Shown: piece after piece, positions 17,115 through 25,066 of the stretch
Layout: every line of letters starts with the position of its first letter
Position numbering within the stretch: position 1 is the stretch's first letter
Assembly (NCBI RefSeq): GCF_004683905.1
Contig: NZ_CP038438.1
Span: forward strand, 5,022,001-5,086,000
Source: Pseudomonas fluorescens
GTDB taxonomy: Bacteria; Pseudomonadota; Gammaproteobacteria; Pseudomonadales; Pseudomonadaceae
Length of the DNA stretch: 64,000 nucleotides
Direction: 5' to 3'
Program-made: the position numbers and the translations under genes
The notes under the pieces: generated by a model
Seen by the model: the letters and a program-made list of their open reading frames with translations, nothing else
Database searches by the model: none
What the model was told of the DNA's origin: nothing

Positions 17115-17377
17115 TCAAAAGCTCCCTGAAAACCTGCCGCGTATCGTAGGGGGTGAATTGTATCGGCGCCAGATACAACAGACGTGTTGCAGCGTCTTTC
17201 GGAAGTTTCCCACCGCTGTTGTCGTAAAAAATTCACAGCACCCGGCAAGTCTGCTGCCGCTGCGTCGCGCACCGATCCATTTGCGACATCCTCCGCCCTT
17301 TGTTCCGCTCAACGCTCATGGCGCCATGCCTGCTGCCGATACAACAGCGCAGACGTCCTCTTGCGTGCGGAGCTCCC
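17115..17377. promoter_or_regulatory. divergent intergenic region, M48 peptidase | chemoreceptor
   Basis: This 263-base gap separates two divergent genes and must carry both promoters. No strong sigma70 hexamers or sigma-28 (FliA)-type boxes were recognised with confidence. GGAG about eight bases before the chemoreceptor ATG is its likely ribosome-binding site. Confidence 0.35.
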
Positions 17378-19519
17378 ATGAAGTTCAAGTCGATCCAGTT
17401 TTCCGTGGCCGCCCTGGCCGGCGCCATCGTCCTCAGCGTGGTTGCCGCGCTGGTGCTGTACGCGCTGTTCTCCGGTGCCCGCACTCAAGACATGGTGCAG
17501 CAGCGCACTCAGGCGCAGTTCGAACAAGTCATCGAACAACGCCTGACCTCACTGGCGCAGACCCAGGTCAGCCAGATCCAGCGCGAACTCGAAGCACCGC
17601 TGCTGATTGCCGGCGGACTGGTGCGGGTCAACGCGCTGCTCGGCACACCGGGCGCCGACGGTCAGCCGCGACTGACCATCAGCCGCGAGCAACTGATCAG
17701 CCTGATCAAGGAGAACGTCGAGCAGAACCCGAAGATTCTCGGCACCTACATCGGCTGGGAAAAAAACGCCCTGGATCACAATGACGCGGCCTACGTCGGC
17801 AGCGCCGTGACCGGTATCGATCCCGCCAACGGACGCTTCCTGCCGTGGTGGTTCCGCAATACCGACGGCAGTCTGGGCGTGGACAAACTGGCCGATGTCG
17901 ACGATCAGAAAACCCTGTCCACCGGGGTGCGCGCCAGTGAGTACTACCTCTGCTCCAAGGAAACGAAAAAGCCCTGCGTGATCGATCCGGCGCCGTACAA
18001 GGTCGGTGACAAGGTCGTGATGCTCGCCTCCTTTATTGAACCGATCATGCTCAACGGCGCATTCCAGGGCATCGTCGGCGCCGACCTGTCGGTGAACTTC
18101 ATCCAGGAAATGCTCCTCGGCGCCAACCAGAAGTTGTACAGCGGCGCCGGGCAAATGGCCCTGATCGGCGGCAACGGCCGGATCGTGGCCTACACCAAAG
18201 ATCCGAGCAAATTCGGTGAAAAGGTCAGCGACATTCTCGACGCCGAGCAGATCGCCAACATGGCCAATCTCAAACGCGGCGAAGTCACCTACTCGGTCAA
18301 CAAGGACAAGGGCCGCATCGAGCTGTACCTGCCGTTCGGCATCGGCCAGACCGACGCGCGCTGGACCCTGATGCTGCAACTGCCGCTGAACGCAGTGATG
18401 GCGGATCTGCAAAAACTCCAGGCCGACCTTGATGCACAACGCAAGTCCGACACCTTCGGCATGGCCATGGTCGGCCTGATCATCGCCGCCATCGGTTTGT
18501 TGGTGATCTGGCTGGTGGGGCACGGCATCGCCCGGCCACTGAAGCAGATGGTCGCCATGCTCGATGACATCGCCAAAGGTGAAGGCGACCTGACCCGTCG
18601 CTTGAGCAGTGATCGCAGCGATGAACTCGGCTCGATTGCCAAAGGTTTCAACACCTTCCTCGCCAAGTTGCAGGCCATGATCACGCAGGTGGTGACGTCA
18701 GTGCAGAGCGTCAGCGATTCCTCGGAACACACTGCCGACATCGCGATTCGCACCAACATCGGCATTCAGAAACAGATGGCCGAGATCGATCAGGTCGCCA
18801 CGGCGGTGCAGGAGATGACCGCCACCGCGCAAGACGTGGCACGCAACGCCACTCAGGCCGCGCAAGCCGCCAGCCATGCGGATCAGGCCGCTGGCCAGGG
18901 CATGCAGATTGTCCGTGATACCTCGAACTCGATTGGTGTACTGGCGGTGGAGATCGGCAAGGCCGTTGAGGTGGTGCAGACGCTGGCCAAGGACAGCGAA
19001 AACATCAACGCGATCCTCATCGCGATTCGCGGGATCGCCGAGCAGACCAACCTGCTGGCGCTGAACGCAGCAATCGAAGCGGCGCGGGCCGGCGAACAAG
19101 GGCGCGGCTTTGCGGTGGTGGCGGACGAGGTGCGCAATCTGGCGCAGAAGACCCAGAAGGCCACCGAAGAAATCCAGAGCATGATTCAGCAACTGCAACA
19201 GGGCACCCGCGATGTGGTGCGGGTCATGGAAGACAGCCAGAACCGCACCGACGAAAGCGTGCAGCACGCGGCGAAAGCGGCCGAGGCGCTGGAGACGATT
19301 ACTCAGGCGGTGTCGGTGATCAATGACATGAACACGCAGATTGCCAGTGCGGCGGAAGAACAGAGCGCAGTGGCCGATGACATCAACCGTAACGTGATCA
19401 ATATCGGTCAGGTGGCGAATGAAGTGGCGGGCGGTGCGGATGAGTCGAGTTCGGCCAGTGCCGGCCTGACTAAATTGGCGGAGCAGCAGCGGCGGTTGAT
19501 CAATCAGTTCAAGGTCTGA
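17378..19519 (+). CDS. methyl-accepting chemotaxis protein with dCache sensor
   Basis: This 713-residue chemoreceptor has TM1 at about residues 8-30, a large periplasmic double-Cache domain (about 35-365), TM2 at about 368-392, HAMP at about 393-447 and a cytoplasmic signalling domain. The highly conserved tip is GIAEQTNLLALNAAIEAARAGEQG. The start at 17378 follows GGAG and begins a membrane helix. Size and sensor sequence (GRFLPWWFR, VDDQKTLSTG and the Cys pair in YLCSKETKKPC) resemble the amine/polyamine receptors TlpQ and McpU more than PctA, but this is similarity from memory. No C-terminal CheR-tethering pentapeptide is visible. Confidence 0.9.
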   Translation: MKFKSIQFSVAALAGAIVLSVVAALVLYALFSGARTQDMVQQRTQAQFEQVIEQRLTSLAQTQVSQIQRELEAPLLIAGGLVRVNALLGTPGADGQPRLTISREQLISLIKENVEQNPKILGTYIGWEKNALDHNDAAYVGSAVTGIDPANGRFLPWWFRNTDGSLGVDKLADVDDQKTLSTGVRASEYYLCSKETKKPCVIDPAPYKVGDKVVMLASFIEPIMLNGAFQGIVGADLSVNFIQEMLLGANQKLYSGAGQMALIGGNGRIVAYTKDPSKFGEKVSDILDAEQIANMANLKRGEVTYSVNKDKGRIELYLPFGIGQTDARWTLMLQLPLNAVMADLQKLQADLDAQRKSDTFGMAMVGLIIAAIGLLVIWLVGHGIARPLKQMVAMLDDIAKGEGDLTRRLSSDRSDELGSIAKGFNTFLAKLQAMITQVVTSVQSVSDSSEHTADIAIRTNIGIQKQMAEIDQVATAVQEMTATAQDVARNATQAAQAASHADQAAGQGMQIVRDTSNSIGVLAVEIGKAVEVVQTLAKDSENINAILIAIRGIAEQTNLLALNAAIEAARAGEQGRGFAVVADEVRNLAQKTQKATEEIQSMIQQLQQGTRDVVRVMEDSQNRTDESVQHAAKAAEALETITQAVSVINDMNTQIASAAEEQSAVADDINRNVINIGQVANEVAGGADESSSASAGLTKLAEQQRRLINQFKV

Positions 19520-19525
19520 AAAGCG

Positions 19526-19844
19526 AAAAGCCCCTCACCCTAACCCTCTCCCAGAGGGAGAGGGGACTGACCGAGTTGTCTCCCGTCATACATCGACCTG
19601 AAATAACCAGTCGATTATGGATTCAAAACTGAGCGTTCAAGTCGGTATATTTCGTCAATATCCCCCAATCAGACCCCTCTCCCTCAGGGAGAGGGGTCTG
19701 ACCGAGTTGTCTCCCGTCATACATCGACCTGAAATAACCAGTCGATTATGGATTCAAAGCTGAGCGTTCAAGTCGGTATATTTCGTCAATATCCCCCAAT
19801 CAGTCCCCTCTCCCTCAGGGAGAGGGTTAGGGTGAGGGGCTTTT
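19526..19844. mobile_element. MITE-like element with 27-bp terminal inverted repeats and internal tandem duplication
   Basis: Perfect 27-bp inverted termini (AAAAGCCCCTCACCCTAACC... at 19526-19552 and 19818-19844) bound the element. Inside, a 131-bp unit is present twice in tandem (19567-19697 and 19698-19828) with only a few differences, such as CAAAACTGAG against CAAAGCTGAG. The copies each end in the CCCCTCTCCCTCAGGGAGAGGGG hairpin region. There is no coding potential. It fills the whole gap between the chemoreceptor and SRAP genes, so it may supply their transcript ends. A related shorter element is at 23100-23261. Confidence 0.85.
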
Positions 19845-19847
19845 GAC

Positions 19848-20471
19848 TTAACCCGGGGTCAGGCATTCCGGCCCATTGAGCTTCGGATCATTCACCAGAT
19901 TCGCCAGCACCCGCTCGCGCAATGCTGCGGGCTCACTGGCGAGCAAGCCCTGCAGCACATGCAACGGCGTCGCGGGATCGAGCCAGGCCGCCTGCCCCGC
20001 CTCATCGAGAATCAACGGTCGGCGCTGACTGGCCGCCGGCTGCGTGATGGCGGCGGTGCTCAGCCACACCTGCTCCTGCACCGGATACGCCTCCCAGATC
20101 GCCGCGAAAAACAGCGACGAGCCCTCCCCCGGCGTCAGCCAGTACGGGCGCTTGCGCAGGTTGCCGCGCCATTCGTAGAAACCGTTGGCCGGCAGCAGGC
20201 AGCGGCGCAGGCGCAGCGCCTCGCGGAACATCGGTTGCTCGGCCACCGTTTCCGCCCGGGCATGCGCCGGTGTTTTCGACAGATCGGTCAGCCACGGCGG
20301 TGTCAGGCCCCAACGGGCGCGGGCCAGCGTGCGCTGGCCGTCAGCCTCGGCGCGCAGCATCAACACCGAATCATTGGGGGAAATGTTCCACTGCGCCTGC
20401 TGATCGGCGGGAAATCCGGGCAGGGCCGCGAAATCGCGGTTCCAGCGAAACAGGGCATAACGTCCACACAT
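19848..20471 (-). CDS. SRAP-family protein (YedK/HMCES) with atypical active site
   Basis: This 207-residue protein begins MCGRYALF, leaving Cys2 at the mature N-terminus as in SOS response-associated peptidases, which form a thiazolidine crosslink with abasic sites in single-stranded DNA. The Glu of PANGFYEW is present (E100). However, the Asn of the usual NAR-ET motif is His (H70 in AHARAETV), and the catalytic His of the HDRRPL motif is Ser (S148 in SQRRPLIL). It is the last gene of a set with the DUF2007 and CXXC proteins encoded just upstream. Family assignment is firm; catalytic competence is open. Confidence 0.9.
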   Translation of the reverse strand: MCGRYALFRWNRDFAALPGFPADQQAQWNISPNDSVLMLRAEADGQRTLARARWGLTPPWLTDLSKTPAHARAETVAEQPMFREALRLRRCLLPANGFYEWRGNLRKRPYWLTPGEGSSLFFAAIWEAYPVQEQVWLSTAAITQPAASQRRPLILDEAGQAAWLDPATPLHVLQGLLASEPAALRERVLANLVNDPKLNGPECLTPG

Positions 20472-20507
20472 GGGGCAACACGACTCAGAAAAAAAACGAA
20501 CGCCAGC

Positions 20508-20768
20508 CTAACAGACCAGCGTCCCGGGGAAGCTCTCCGGTTCATCGCCGGGCAGCGGCAGCGCGGCATTGTACGCGGTGATCAGTTCGCGGGCGTATTC
20601 GGCCTGATCGTTTTCGACCGACAGTCCCAGCAGGCCGAAAATCGGCAATTCCCCCGTGCCGCCGAGCAGATCGCGGCCCACCAGGTGCGCTTCGATGCCT
20701 TCACTGGCGAGCATGCCCTTGAGCATCTCGCCCTCCATCAGGTTTTCCGGCTCGTAGATTCGCTGCAT
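20508..20768 (-). CDS. DUF2007 small protein
   Basis: This 86-residue protein begins MQRIYEPENLMEGEMLKG and continues with SEGIEAHLVG and an acidic C-terminal tail. The pattern matches DUF2007, a small ferredoxin-like/PII-like fold often annotated as a putative signal-transducing protein. It lies nine bases after the zinc-ribbon-like protein gene on the same strand and is followed by the SRAP gene, so the three are probably cotranscribed. No function is known. Confidence 0.8.
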   Translation of the reverse strand: MQRIYEPENLMEGEMLKGMLASEGIEAHLVGRDLLGGTGELPIFGLLGLSVENDQAEYARELITAYNAALPLPGDEPESFPGTLVC

Positions 20769-20777
20769 GGGCGCCCC

Positions 20778-20960
20778 TCACTCGTTTTCGCTGAAGACTT
20801 CCAGAAACCAATCCTCGCCATGCACCTGCAAGACAAACTTGATCGGTTGACAACACACCTGGCAGTCCTCGATGTAGGTCTGATCACCGCCGGACAGGTC
20901 CACCGTCGTCTCGACCTCTTCACCACAATACGGACATTCATACAGTGCGCTTTCCAGCAT
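20778..20960 (-). CDS. CPXCG-type cysteine-rich small protein
   Basis: This 60-residue protein carries CPYCG (residues 9-13) and a second pair CQVCC (about 33-37), together forming a four-cysteine zinc-ribbon-like site. The rest is acidic with a Trp-containing C-terminus. It belongs to the short 'CPXCG motif-containing' family common in gammaproteobacteria. It is the first gene of the minus-strand trio with DUF2007 and SRAP. Function is unknown; zinc binding is inferred from the motifs. Confidence 0.85.
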   Translation of the reverse strand: MLESALYECPYCGEEVETTVDLSGGDQTYIEDCQVCCQPIKFVLQVHGEDWFLEVFSENE

Positions 20961-20985
20961 CGCGGTCTCCCAGGTGACTTGTGCG

Positions 20986-20991
20986 TATAAT
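20986..20991 (+). promoter_or_regulatory. possible -10 element of the acyltransferase gene
   Basis: A perfect TATAAT lies about 110 bases before the acyltransferase start in the divergent gap. The -35 position (around 20963) is poor, so this is a moderate candidate. Confidence 0.4.
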
Positions 20992-21099
20992 CGCCGGTCT
21001 ATTTGCAGGGCTATTTTTGTCTGGCTACCTTTTCAGACCGTGCCCCGTTGGTTTTCGATCAAAACCTTTACTTACCCTAGCCGTTTCCAACAAGAGAGC

Positions 21100-22266
21100 A
21101 TGATGGGCGAATTCGATGCCATCCGACCTTACGACGACAGCGAAGTACCTGCGGTACTGGCAAGACTGCTCGGCGACAAGGCGTTTCTAGATATCCTCAC
21201 CCACTTCCGCTTCCCGCGTTTTGCCGGTGCCTTCGGCTGGATGCTCAAACCACTTATAGCCCATCGGCTGCGTCGTGAGTTTGCCGACGTGACCTCCGTG
21301 GCCACTTTGCAGGACAAAGTCGAGTTCTACGTCGACCACACCATCGAGCGCGCCACTGATGGCGTGACCTACACCGGTGTCGAGCAATTCAAGTCCGGCA
21401 GCGCCTACCTGTTTATCGCCAACCACCGCGACATCGTGATGGACCCGGCCTTCGTCAACTACGCGGTGTACCACGCCGGCCTACCGACGCCGCGCATCGC
21501 GATCGGCGACAACCTGCTGCAGAAACCCTTCGTCAGCGACCTGATGCGCCTGAACAAGAGTTTTATCGTGCATCGCTCGATCACCGGGCGCCGCGAGAAG
21601 ATGGCGGCGTATCAATTGCTGTCGGCGTATATCAACCACTCGATCCGCAACGATTGCGCCTCGATCTGGATCGCGCAGGCTGAAGGCCGGGCGAAGGATG
21701 GCGACGACCGTACCGAGTCGGCGATCCTCAAGATGTTCCACATGAGCCGCAAGGACGAGCCGTTCGGCGAAGTGATTCAGTCGCTGAACCTGACCCCGGT
21801 GTCGATCAGCTACGAATACGACCCGTGCGACCAGGCCAAGGCCCGCGAGTTGTACATCCGCGCCACCACCGGCACCTACGCCAAGGCGCCGGGCGAGGAT
21901 GACGTGAGCATTGCCAAGGGCATCACCGGCTACAAGGGCCGGGTGCACGTGAACTTCGCTGCGCCGATCACCGAGCTGTTCGAAGACACCAAGCAATTGG
22001 CGGTCGAGATGGACAAGCAGATTCTCGGCGGATACCGCCTGTTCCCGGTGCATTACCTGGCGTACGCGCAGTGGGCCGATGCCGATCCGCAACTGAACGT
22101 GCCGAAGGCTGCCGAAGTGTTTCCGGCCGATGAGCTGGCCAAGGCGCAGGAAGAATGGCAGCGCCGCCTGGACGCCTGCCCTGAGGAGCACCGTCCTTAT
22201 CTGGTGCTGCAATATGCGACGCCGGTGCGCAATCAGTACCGAGTGAAGGCTGGGTTACCGTTGTAA
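21100..22266 (+). CDS. PlsC/PlsB-like 1-acyl-glycerol-3-phosphate acyltransferase family protein
   Basis: This is a 388-residue protein starting at one of two adjacent ATGs at 21100/21103 (MMGEFDAIRPYDD). The acyltransferase block I appears as NHRDIVMDP (about residue 109), in which His and the second Asp are separated by five residues, not the classical four; Asp at +2 is also present. Later blocks include KSFIVHRS and IWIAQAEGRAKDG, the latter resembling the glycerophosphate-binding FPEGxRS-type block. It likely transfers acyl groups to a glycerolipid or related acceptor at the inner membrane. The exact substrate is not evident. Confidence 0.82.
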   Translation: MMGEFDAIRPYDDSEVPAVLARLLGDKAFLDILTHFRFPRFAGAFGWMLKPLIAHRLRREFADVTSVATLQDKVEFYVDHTIERATDGVTYTGVEQFKSGSAYLFIANHRDIVMDPAFVNYAVYHAGLPTPRIAIGDNLLQKPFVSDLMRLNKSFIVHRSITGRREKMAAYQLLSAYINHSIRNDCASIWIAQAEGRAKDGDDRTESAILKMFHMSRKDEPFGEVIQSLNLTPVSISYEYDPCDQAKARELYIRATTGTYAKAPGEDDVSIAKGITGYKGRVHVNFAAPITELFEDTKQLAVEMDKQILGGYRLFPVHYLAYAQWADADPQLNVPKAAEVFPADELAKAQEEWQRRLDACPEEHRPYLVLQYATPVRNQYRVKAGLPL

Positions 22267-22285
22267 ACAGGCATAGCGGAGCCCC

Positions 22286-22393
22286 TGTGGCGAGGGGATT
22301 TATCCCCGATGGGTCGCGAAGCGGCCCCAGGATTCTGCCTGAATAATCATGGGCCTGCTGCGCAGGCCGTCGGGGATAAATCCCCTCGCCACA
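22286..22393. repeat. inverted repeat pair (TGTGGCGAGGGGATTTATCC family)
   Basis: The left arm begins at 22286 and the right arm ends at 22393. Both contain GGGGATTTATCCCC-type cores, and the inner part GGTCGCGAAGCGGCC / GGCCTGCTGCGCAGGCC forms its own hairpins. It lies between the convergent acyltransferase and small membrane protein genes. Confidence 0.9.
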
Positions 22394-22409
22394 AGGTTTT
22401 GCATTCGCT

Positions 22410-22691
22410 TCAGAAGCGCGTGCTGATCCAGGAAACGATCAGGGCCAGGCCGAGGCAGGCAAAACCGAAGCGGTAGAAAAAGCGGTTCATGCGCAACGTC
22501 GCCCAATCCAGAATCGGTTCGGCGTTGGGTTGGGCCTGGCGTTGCGCGGCGATGCTGGCCATGGCGCGTTGTTCACGACGGCGGGTCGCGTGCAGCAGCC
22601 AACTGCCGGGGAAGGCCAGTGCCAACGCCAGCAGGTTGATCAATTTGGCGGGATGGGCGGTAAACAGCGTCATCAAGTGCAGCGACATCAC
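22410..22691 (-). CDS. small two-helix membrane protein, unknown function
   Basis: This 93-residue protein has a hydrophobic segment at about residues 15-34, a basic segment with HATRRREQR, a hydrophilic linker and a second hydrophobic segment at about 72-90. The basic stretch after the first helix suggests both ends face the periplasm, or a hairpin with the loop in the cytoplasm. A second ATG two codons in is an alternative start. I do not recognise a family. Confidence 0.7.
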   Translation of the reverse strand: MMSLHLMTLFTAHPAKLINLLALALAFPGSWLLHATRRREQRAMASIAAQRQAQPNAEPILDWATLRMNRFFYRFGFACLGLALIVSWISTRF

Positions 22692-22807
22692 AGACCTCGG
22701 AACTGAATCGGTGTGGCAGGCGCCCGATCGACGACCGCGGCGCGGATTCTACCGAAACACGCCTCCACTACCCTACCCTTTGCGACAAATAACCTGACAA
22801 TCGACCG

Positions 22808-23089
22808 ATGGCTGTCCTGTGTCACGGCATCGTCATTTACATCGGCCACCATGCGCGCCTCGAAACACACATGGAACGCGACATGCTGCACGCCGAAAAC
22901 CAGGATCGCCTGTACCTCATCACCCCGACCGACGAACAACAAAGCCTCGTCGGCAGCCTCGCCTTCAATGTTCAGGATCGCCACTGGCTGGTGTATTGCG
23001 CCCTCGGCGGGCATCAGCATGCGGATTTGCCGGAGACGGATTTGCTGACGGGTGTCAGCGTGCTTGATTTTTATTCCCAAGCAGCCTGA
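22808..23089 (+). CDS. conserved hypothetical protein
   Basis: This is a 93-residue open frame; an in-frame stop at 22790 fixes the start at 22808 or the later ATG at 22871. The C-terminal part (RLYLITPTDEQQSLVGSLAF, then HWLVYCALGGHQHADLPETD) looks like a genuine small globular domain with ordinary pseudomonad codon use. An antisense frame covering the same bases is a shadow. No recognised domain. The ribosome-binding site is weak. Confidence 0.6.
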   Translation: MAVLCHGIVIYIGHHARLETHMERDMLHAENQDRLYLITPTDEQQSLVGSLAFNVQDRHWLVYCALGGHQHADLPETDLLTGVSVLDFYSQAA

Positions 23090-23099
23090 AAAGTAAAAG

Positions 23100-23261
23100 C
23101 TCCCTCACCCTAACCCTCTCCCCGGAGGGAGAGGGGACTGACCGAGTTGTTTATTCGAGGTGCATCGACCTGAAAACTCGAGGTGAACGCCGGTTCTGAA
23201 AAGCCCCCGATCGGCTCCCTTCCCCCTCGCCCCCCTGGGGGAGAGGGCTGGGGTGAGGGGG
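23100..23261. repeat. CCCTCACCCTAACC-type inverted-repeat element
   Basis: Imperfect terminal inverted repeats (CTCCCTCACCCTAACCCTCT at the left, GGGGGAGAGGGCTGGGGTGA at the right) bound about 160 bases. The internal ACTGACCGAGTTG and GCATCGACCTGAAA are shared with the element at 19526-19844. It is a diverged, unduplicated member of the same family. Confidence 0.8.
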
Positions 23262-23279
23262 TACGATTCCATGCCCCAC

Positions 23280-23317
23280 AAAAAAGCCCGGAGCCATCAC
23301 TGGCGCCGGGCTTTTTC
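23280..23317 (-). terminator. intrinsic terminator of the YajG-like gene
   Basis: The stem AAAAGCCCGG/CCGGGCTTTT has a partly paired loop, with A6 on the plus strand giving a U tract for the minus strand. It lies directly after the lipoprotein stop codon. Confidence 0.85.
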
Positions 23318-23333
23318 ACATCAACCGCACAGC

Positions 23334-23918
23334 TTACTCGGCGAGGATCTGACCCACGGTCGGGTCCTTGAACAGACGGGTCAAGGCATCGCTCAACACG
23401 TCGCTGACCAGCTTGGTGTTGGTTTCCTGGTTCGGCGCCATGCCGAAACGCTGGTCCAGCGAAGCGCCGTAGCGGCCGCTGTAACGACGGTTGCCGCTCT
23501 GCACGTCGGAGCGGAAGGTCGCGCCGATGGTGGCTTCGGTCACGTACATGCCTTCTTTCGGCGACTGGTACTTCAGCTCGGTCAGGGTCACGGTCAGTTG
23601 CGGCGCGTTCATCCCGTTGCTGGTCGGGGTGAAGCCGAGTAGACGTACGGCGGCTTCAGCCTGCGCCTGCAACTTGGGCAGGATCTGCTCGCGCTGCACG
23701 GTGATCGCGCTGGTTTCCGGGTACAGGCCGCCGCGGGTGCCGAGGGTTGGCGACGAACGACCGTCAACCACACGCACCACCACTTGCTGGCCATGGCCGA
23801 CCGGGGCCAACTGCGTGGTCAGCTTCGGTTCCGGGCTCAGTTGTTGCGGGCTGTGGGCGCAGCCAACCAGGGTCAAACTGGTCACAGTGATCAAACCGAA
23901 CAACAGGCGTTGCAACAT
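23334..23918 (-). CDS. YajG-family lipoprotein
   Basis: Starting at 23918 (MLQRLLFGLITVTSL) gives 194 residues with a lipobox LVGC at about Cys20; the longer frame to 23972 would put 18 residues before the signal peptide. The body (VVVRVVDGRSSPTLGTRGG, then LTVTLTELKYQ) matches the YajG lipoprotein family, an outer-membrane lipoprotein of unknown function found near muropeptide transport genes in enterobacteria. Here it is alone with its own terminator. Confidence 0.85.
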   Translation of the reverse strand: MLQRLLFGLITVTSLTLVGCAHSPQQLSPEPKLTTQLAPVGHGQQVVVRVVDGRSSPTLGTRGGLYPETSAITVQREQILPKLQAQAEAAVRLLGFTPTSNGMNAPQLTVTLTELKYQSPKEGMYVTEATIGATFRSDVQSGNRRYSGRYGASLDQRFGMAPNQETNTKLVSDVLSDALTRLFKDPTVGQILAE

Positions 23919-24123
23919 GCTCTTTTCTCCAGAATCAGGCACAAACAGGCCGGCAGTATAGCGGTGGGCCACTGCGGGTCACCAGCACCCGACAGTGAAT
24001 ACTCAAATGTCTGACCCAGCCGTGGGAATGCGGTTCCTGTCACAGATTATTCACCGCCCATACACGTTGGCGTCACGGCCGCCCGGCAAGCTTCAAACCA
24101 GTCCTCCAACAAGGTACTAGGCC

Positions 24124-24357
24124 ATGCGTTATCTGATCTCGTTGTTCGCCCCACGCCCACTGCACCGCAGCTTTGCCCTGCTCGACCGCAACGGTCATTG
24201 TCAGGCATTCAAGCAGTGCAGCCTGCAACCGATGGGCGACGGCTGGGTGGAAATCGAAGAAATCCGTCTCAACTGGTTGCACCAGCCACTGCCCGCCAGC
24301 GCCCGCGTCATACCGTCGCAGCCCCGCGCACGCGTGCAAGCGATGTTGAGCATCTGA
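24124..24357 (+). CDS. small conserved hypothetical protein
   Basis: This 77-residue frame begins MRYLISLFAPRPLHRSFALL and contains CQAFKQC, a possible redox Cys pair, then a Trp-rich middle (GWVEIEEIRLNWLHQ). An AAGG lies upstream of the ATG. Composition and codon use are those of a real small protein, but I do not recognise the family. It stands alone upstream of the long mqo leader. Confidence 0.6.
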   Translation: MRYLISLFAPRPLHRSFALLDRNGHCQAFKQCSLQPMGDGWVEIEEIRLNWLHQPLPASARVIPSQPRARVQAMLSI

Positions 24358-24626
24358 CCGGATGCCTAATAAAAGTCATTAAACACGAGCAACTGCCCGC
24401 ATTTCTTCGATACAATCTCCCCCCGATTATAAGGACGTCTCCTGATCGGGCCCCGCAACACCGTCTATGCGCATGCATCGACACCCAAATCGCCCACAGA
24501 GAGCCGCCCACACAGATCGAGTGAAGTTGGCGCGCTTGCCTGTTCTTCCGGCAAAAACCCCGCTTTTCGCGAATCTGCAGAGCTGTCATGACGCTCGGCC
24601 ACCGCGTTGTTTTGCCCTTGCGGGCA

Positions 24627-24654
24627 GGGTGCCAGGCCTGGACAGCCCTTTTTT
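24627..24654 (+). terminator. possible intrinsic terminator upstream of mqo
   Basis: GGG and CCC arms flank a CCAGGCCTGG palindrome, followed by six T. Pairing is interrupted in the middle, so the strength is uncertain. Confidence 0.4.
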
Positions 24655-24723
24655 GAGGTTCACGTCTTCAAAAGAGCGTGAAAAAAACGGGTTTTCACAA
24701 CTTCACAAGAGTGTGGCGAGCAA

Positions 24724-24813
24724 ATGAAAAGTTTTGCGTCTGAACATGCACCATTAGCGTCTGAAACAGCCCAACGACACAGGACCGGGTATACCTCGAA
24801 CATCGGAGCCTGA
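24724..24813 (+). CDS. possible 29-residue leader peptide
   Basis: An ATG with GGCGAG upstream opens a short frame (MKSFASEHAPLASETAQRHR and nine more residues) ending at TGA. It is AT-richer than neighbouring genes. It follows the putative terminator at 24627-24654 and lies 250 bases before mqo. It could be a leader peptide or chance. Confidence 0.25.
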   Translation: MKSFASEHAPLASETAQRHRTGYTSNIGA

Positions 24814-25066
24814 AGCCTGTCCGCTACGGATTTGGTTGCACAAAAACGGATGTCTCGACCATAAGTCGAATTGCCAGCCGCGTGCTGAAATGAGTTCATG
24901 GAGCTCTTGAAGCCAGGCCGCATGCATCCGTCGAAGTTGCGAAAAATTGCGAAGATTCGGACATGACGAACCTGACCATGGGTATCCGGGGCGCAACTGA
25001 CCTGCCCCGTCACTCCCTGGCAGCCATGCCGACAATTTGGTGCTGCAGATTTTGGAGACGCGTTAA

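Larger units (their letters stand above)
24358..25066 (+). promoter_or_regulatory. 709-base gap upstream of mqo: leader/ncRNA candidate
   Basis: No convincing protein gene fills this gap apart from a possible 29-codon frame at 24724. Candidate -10 hexamers are TACAAT at 24411-24416 and TATAAG around 24428. A hairpin with a GGCCTGG-centred palindrome followed by T6 (24627-24654) looks like an intrinsic terminator, so a short transcript of about 200 nt may be made here. The remaining 250 bases before mqo would hold the mqo promoter. All of this is inference. Confidence 0.4.

Noticed and set aside
22688..23080. 130-codon minus-strand frame
   Set aside because: Overlaps the plus-strand hypothetical gene almost entirely; its sequence looks like a mirror translation and lacks a ribosome-binding site.
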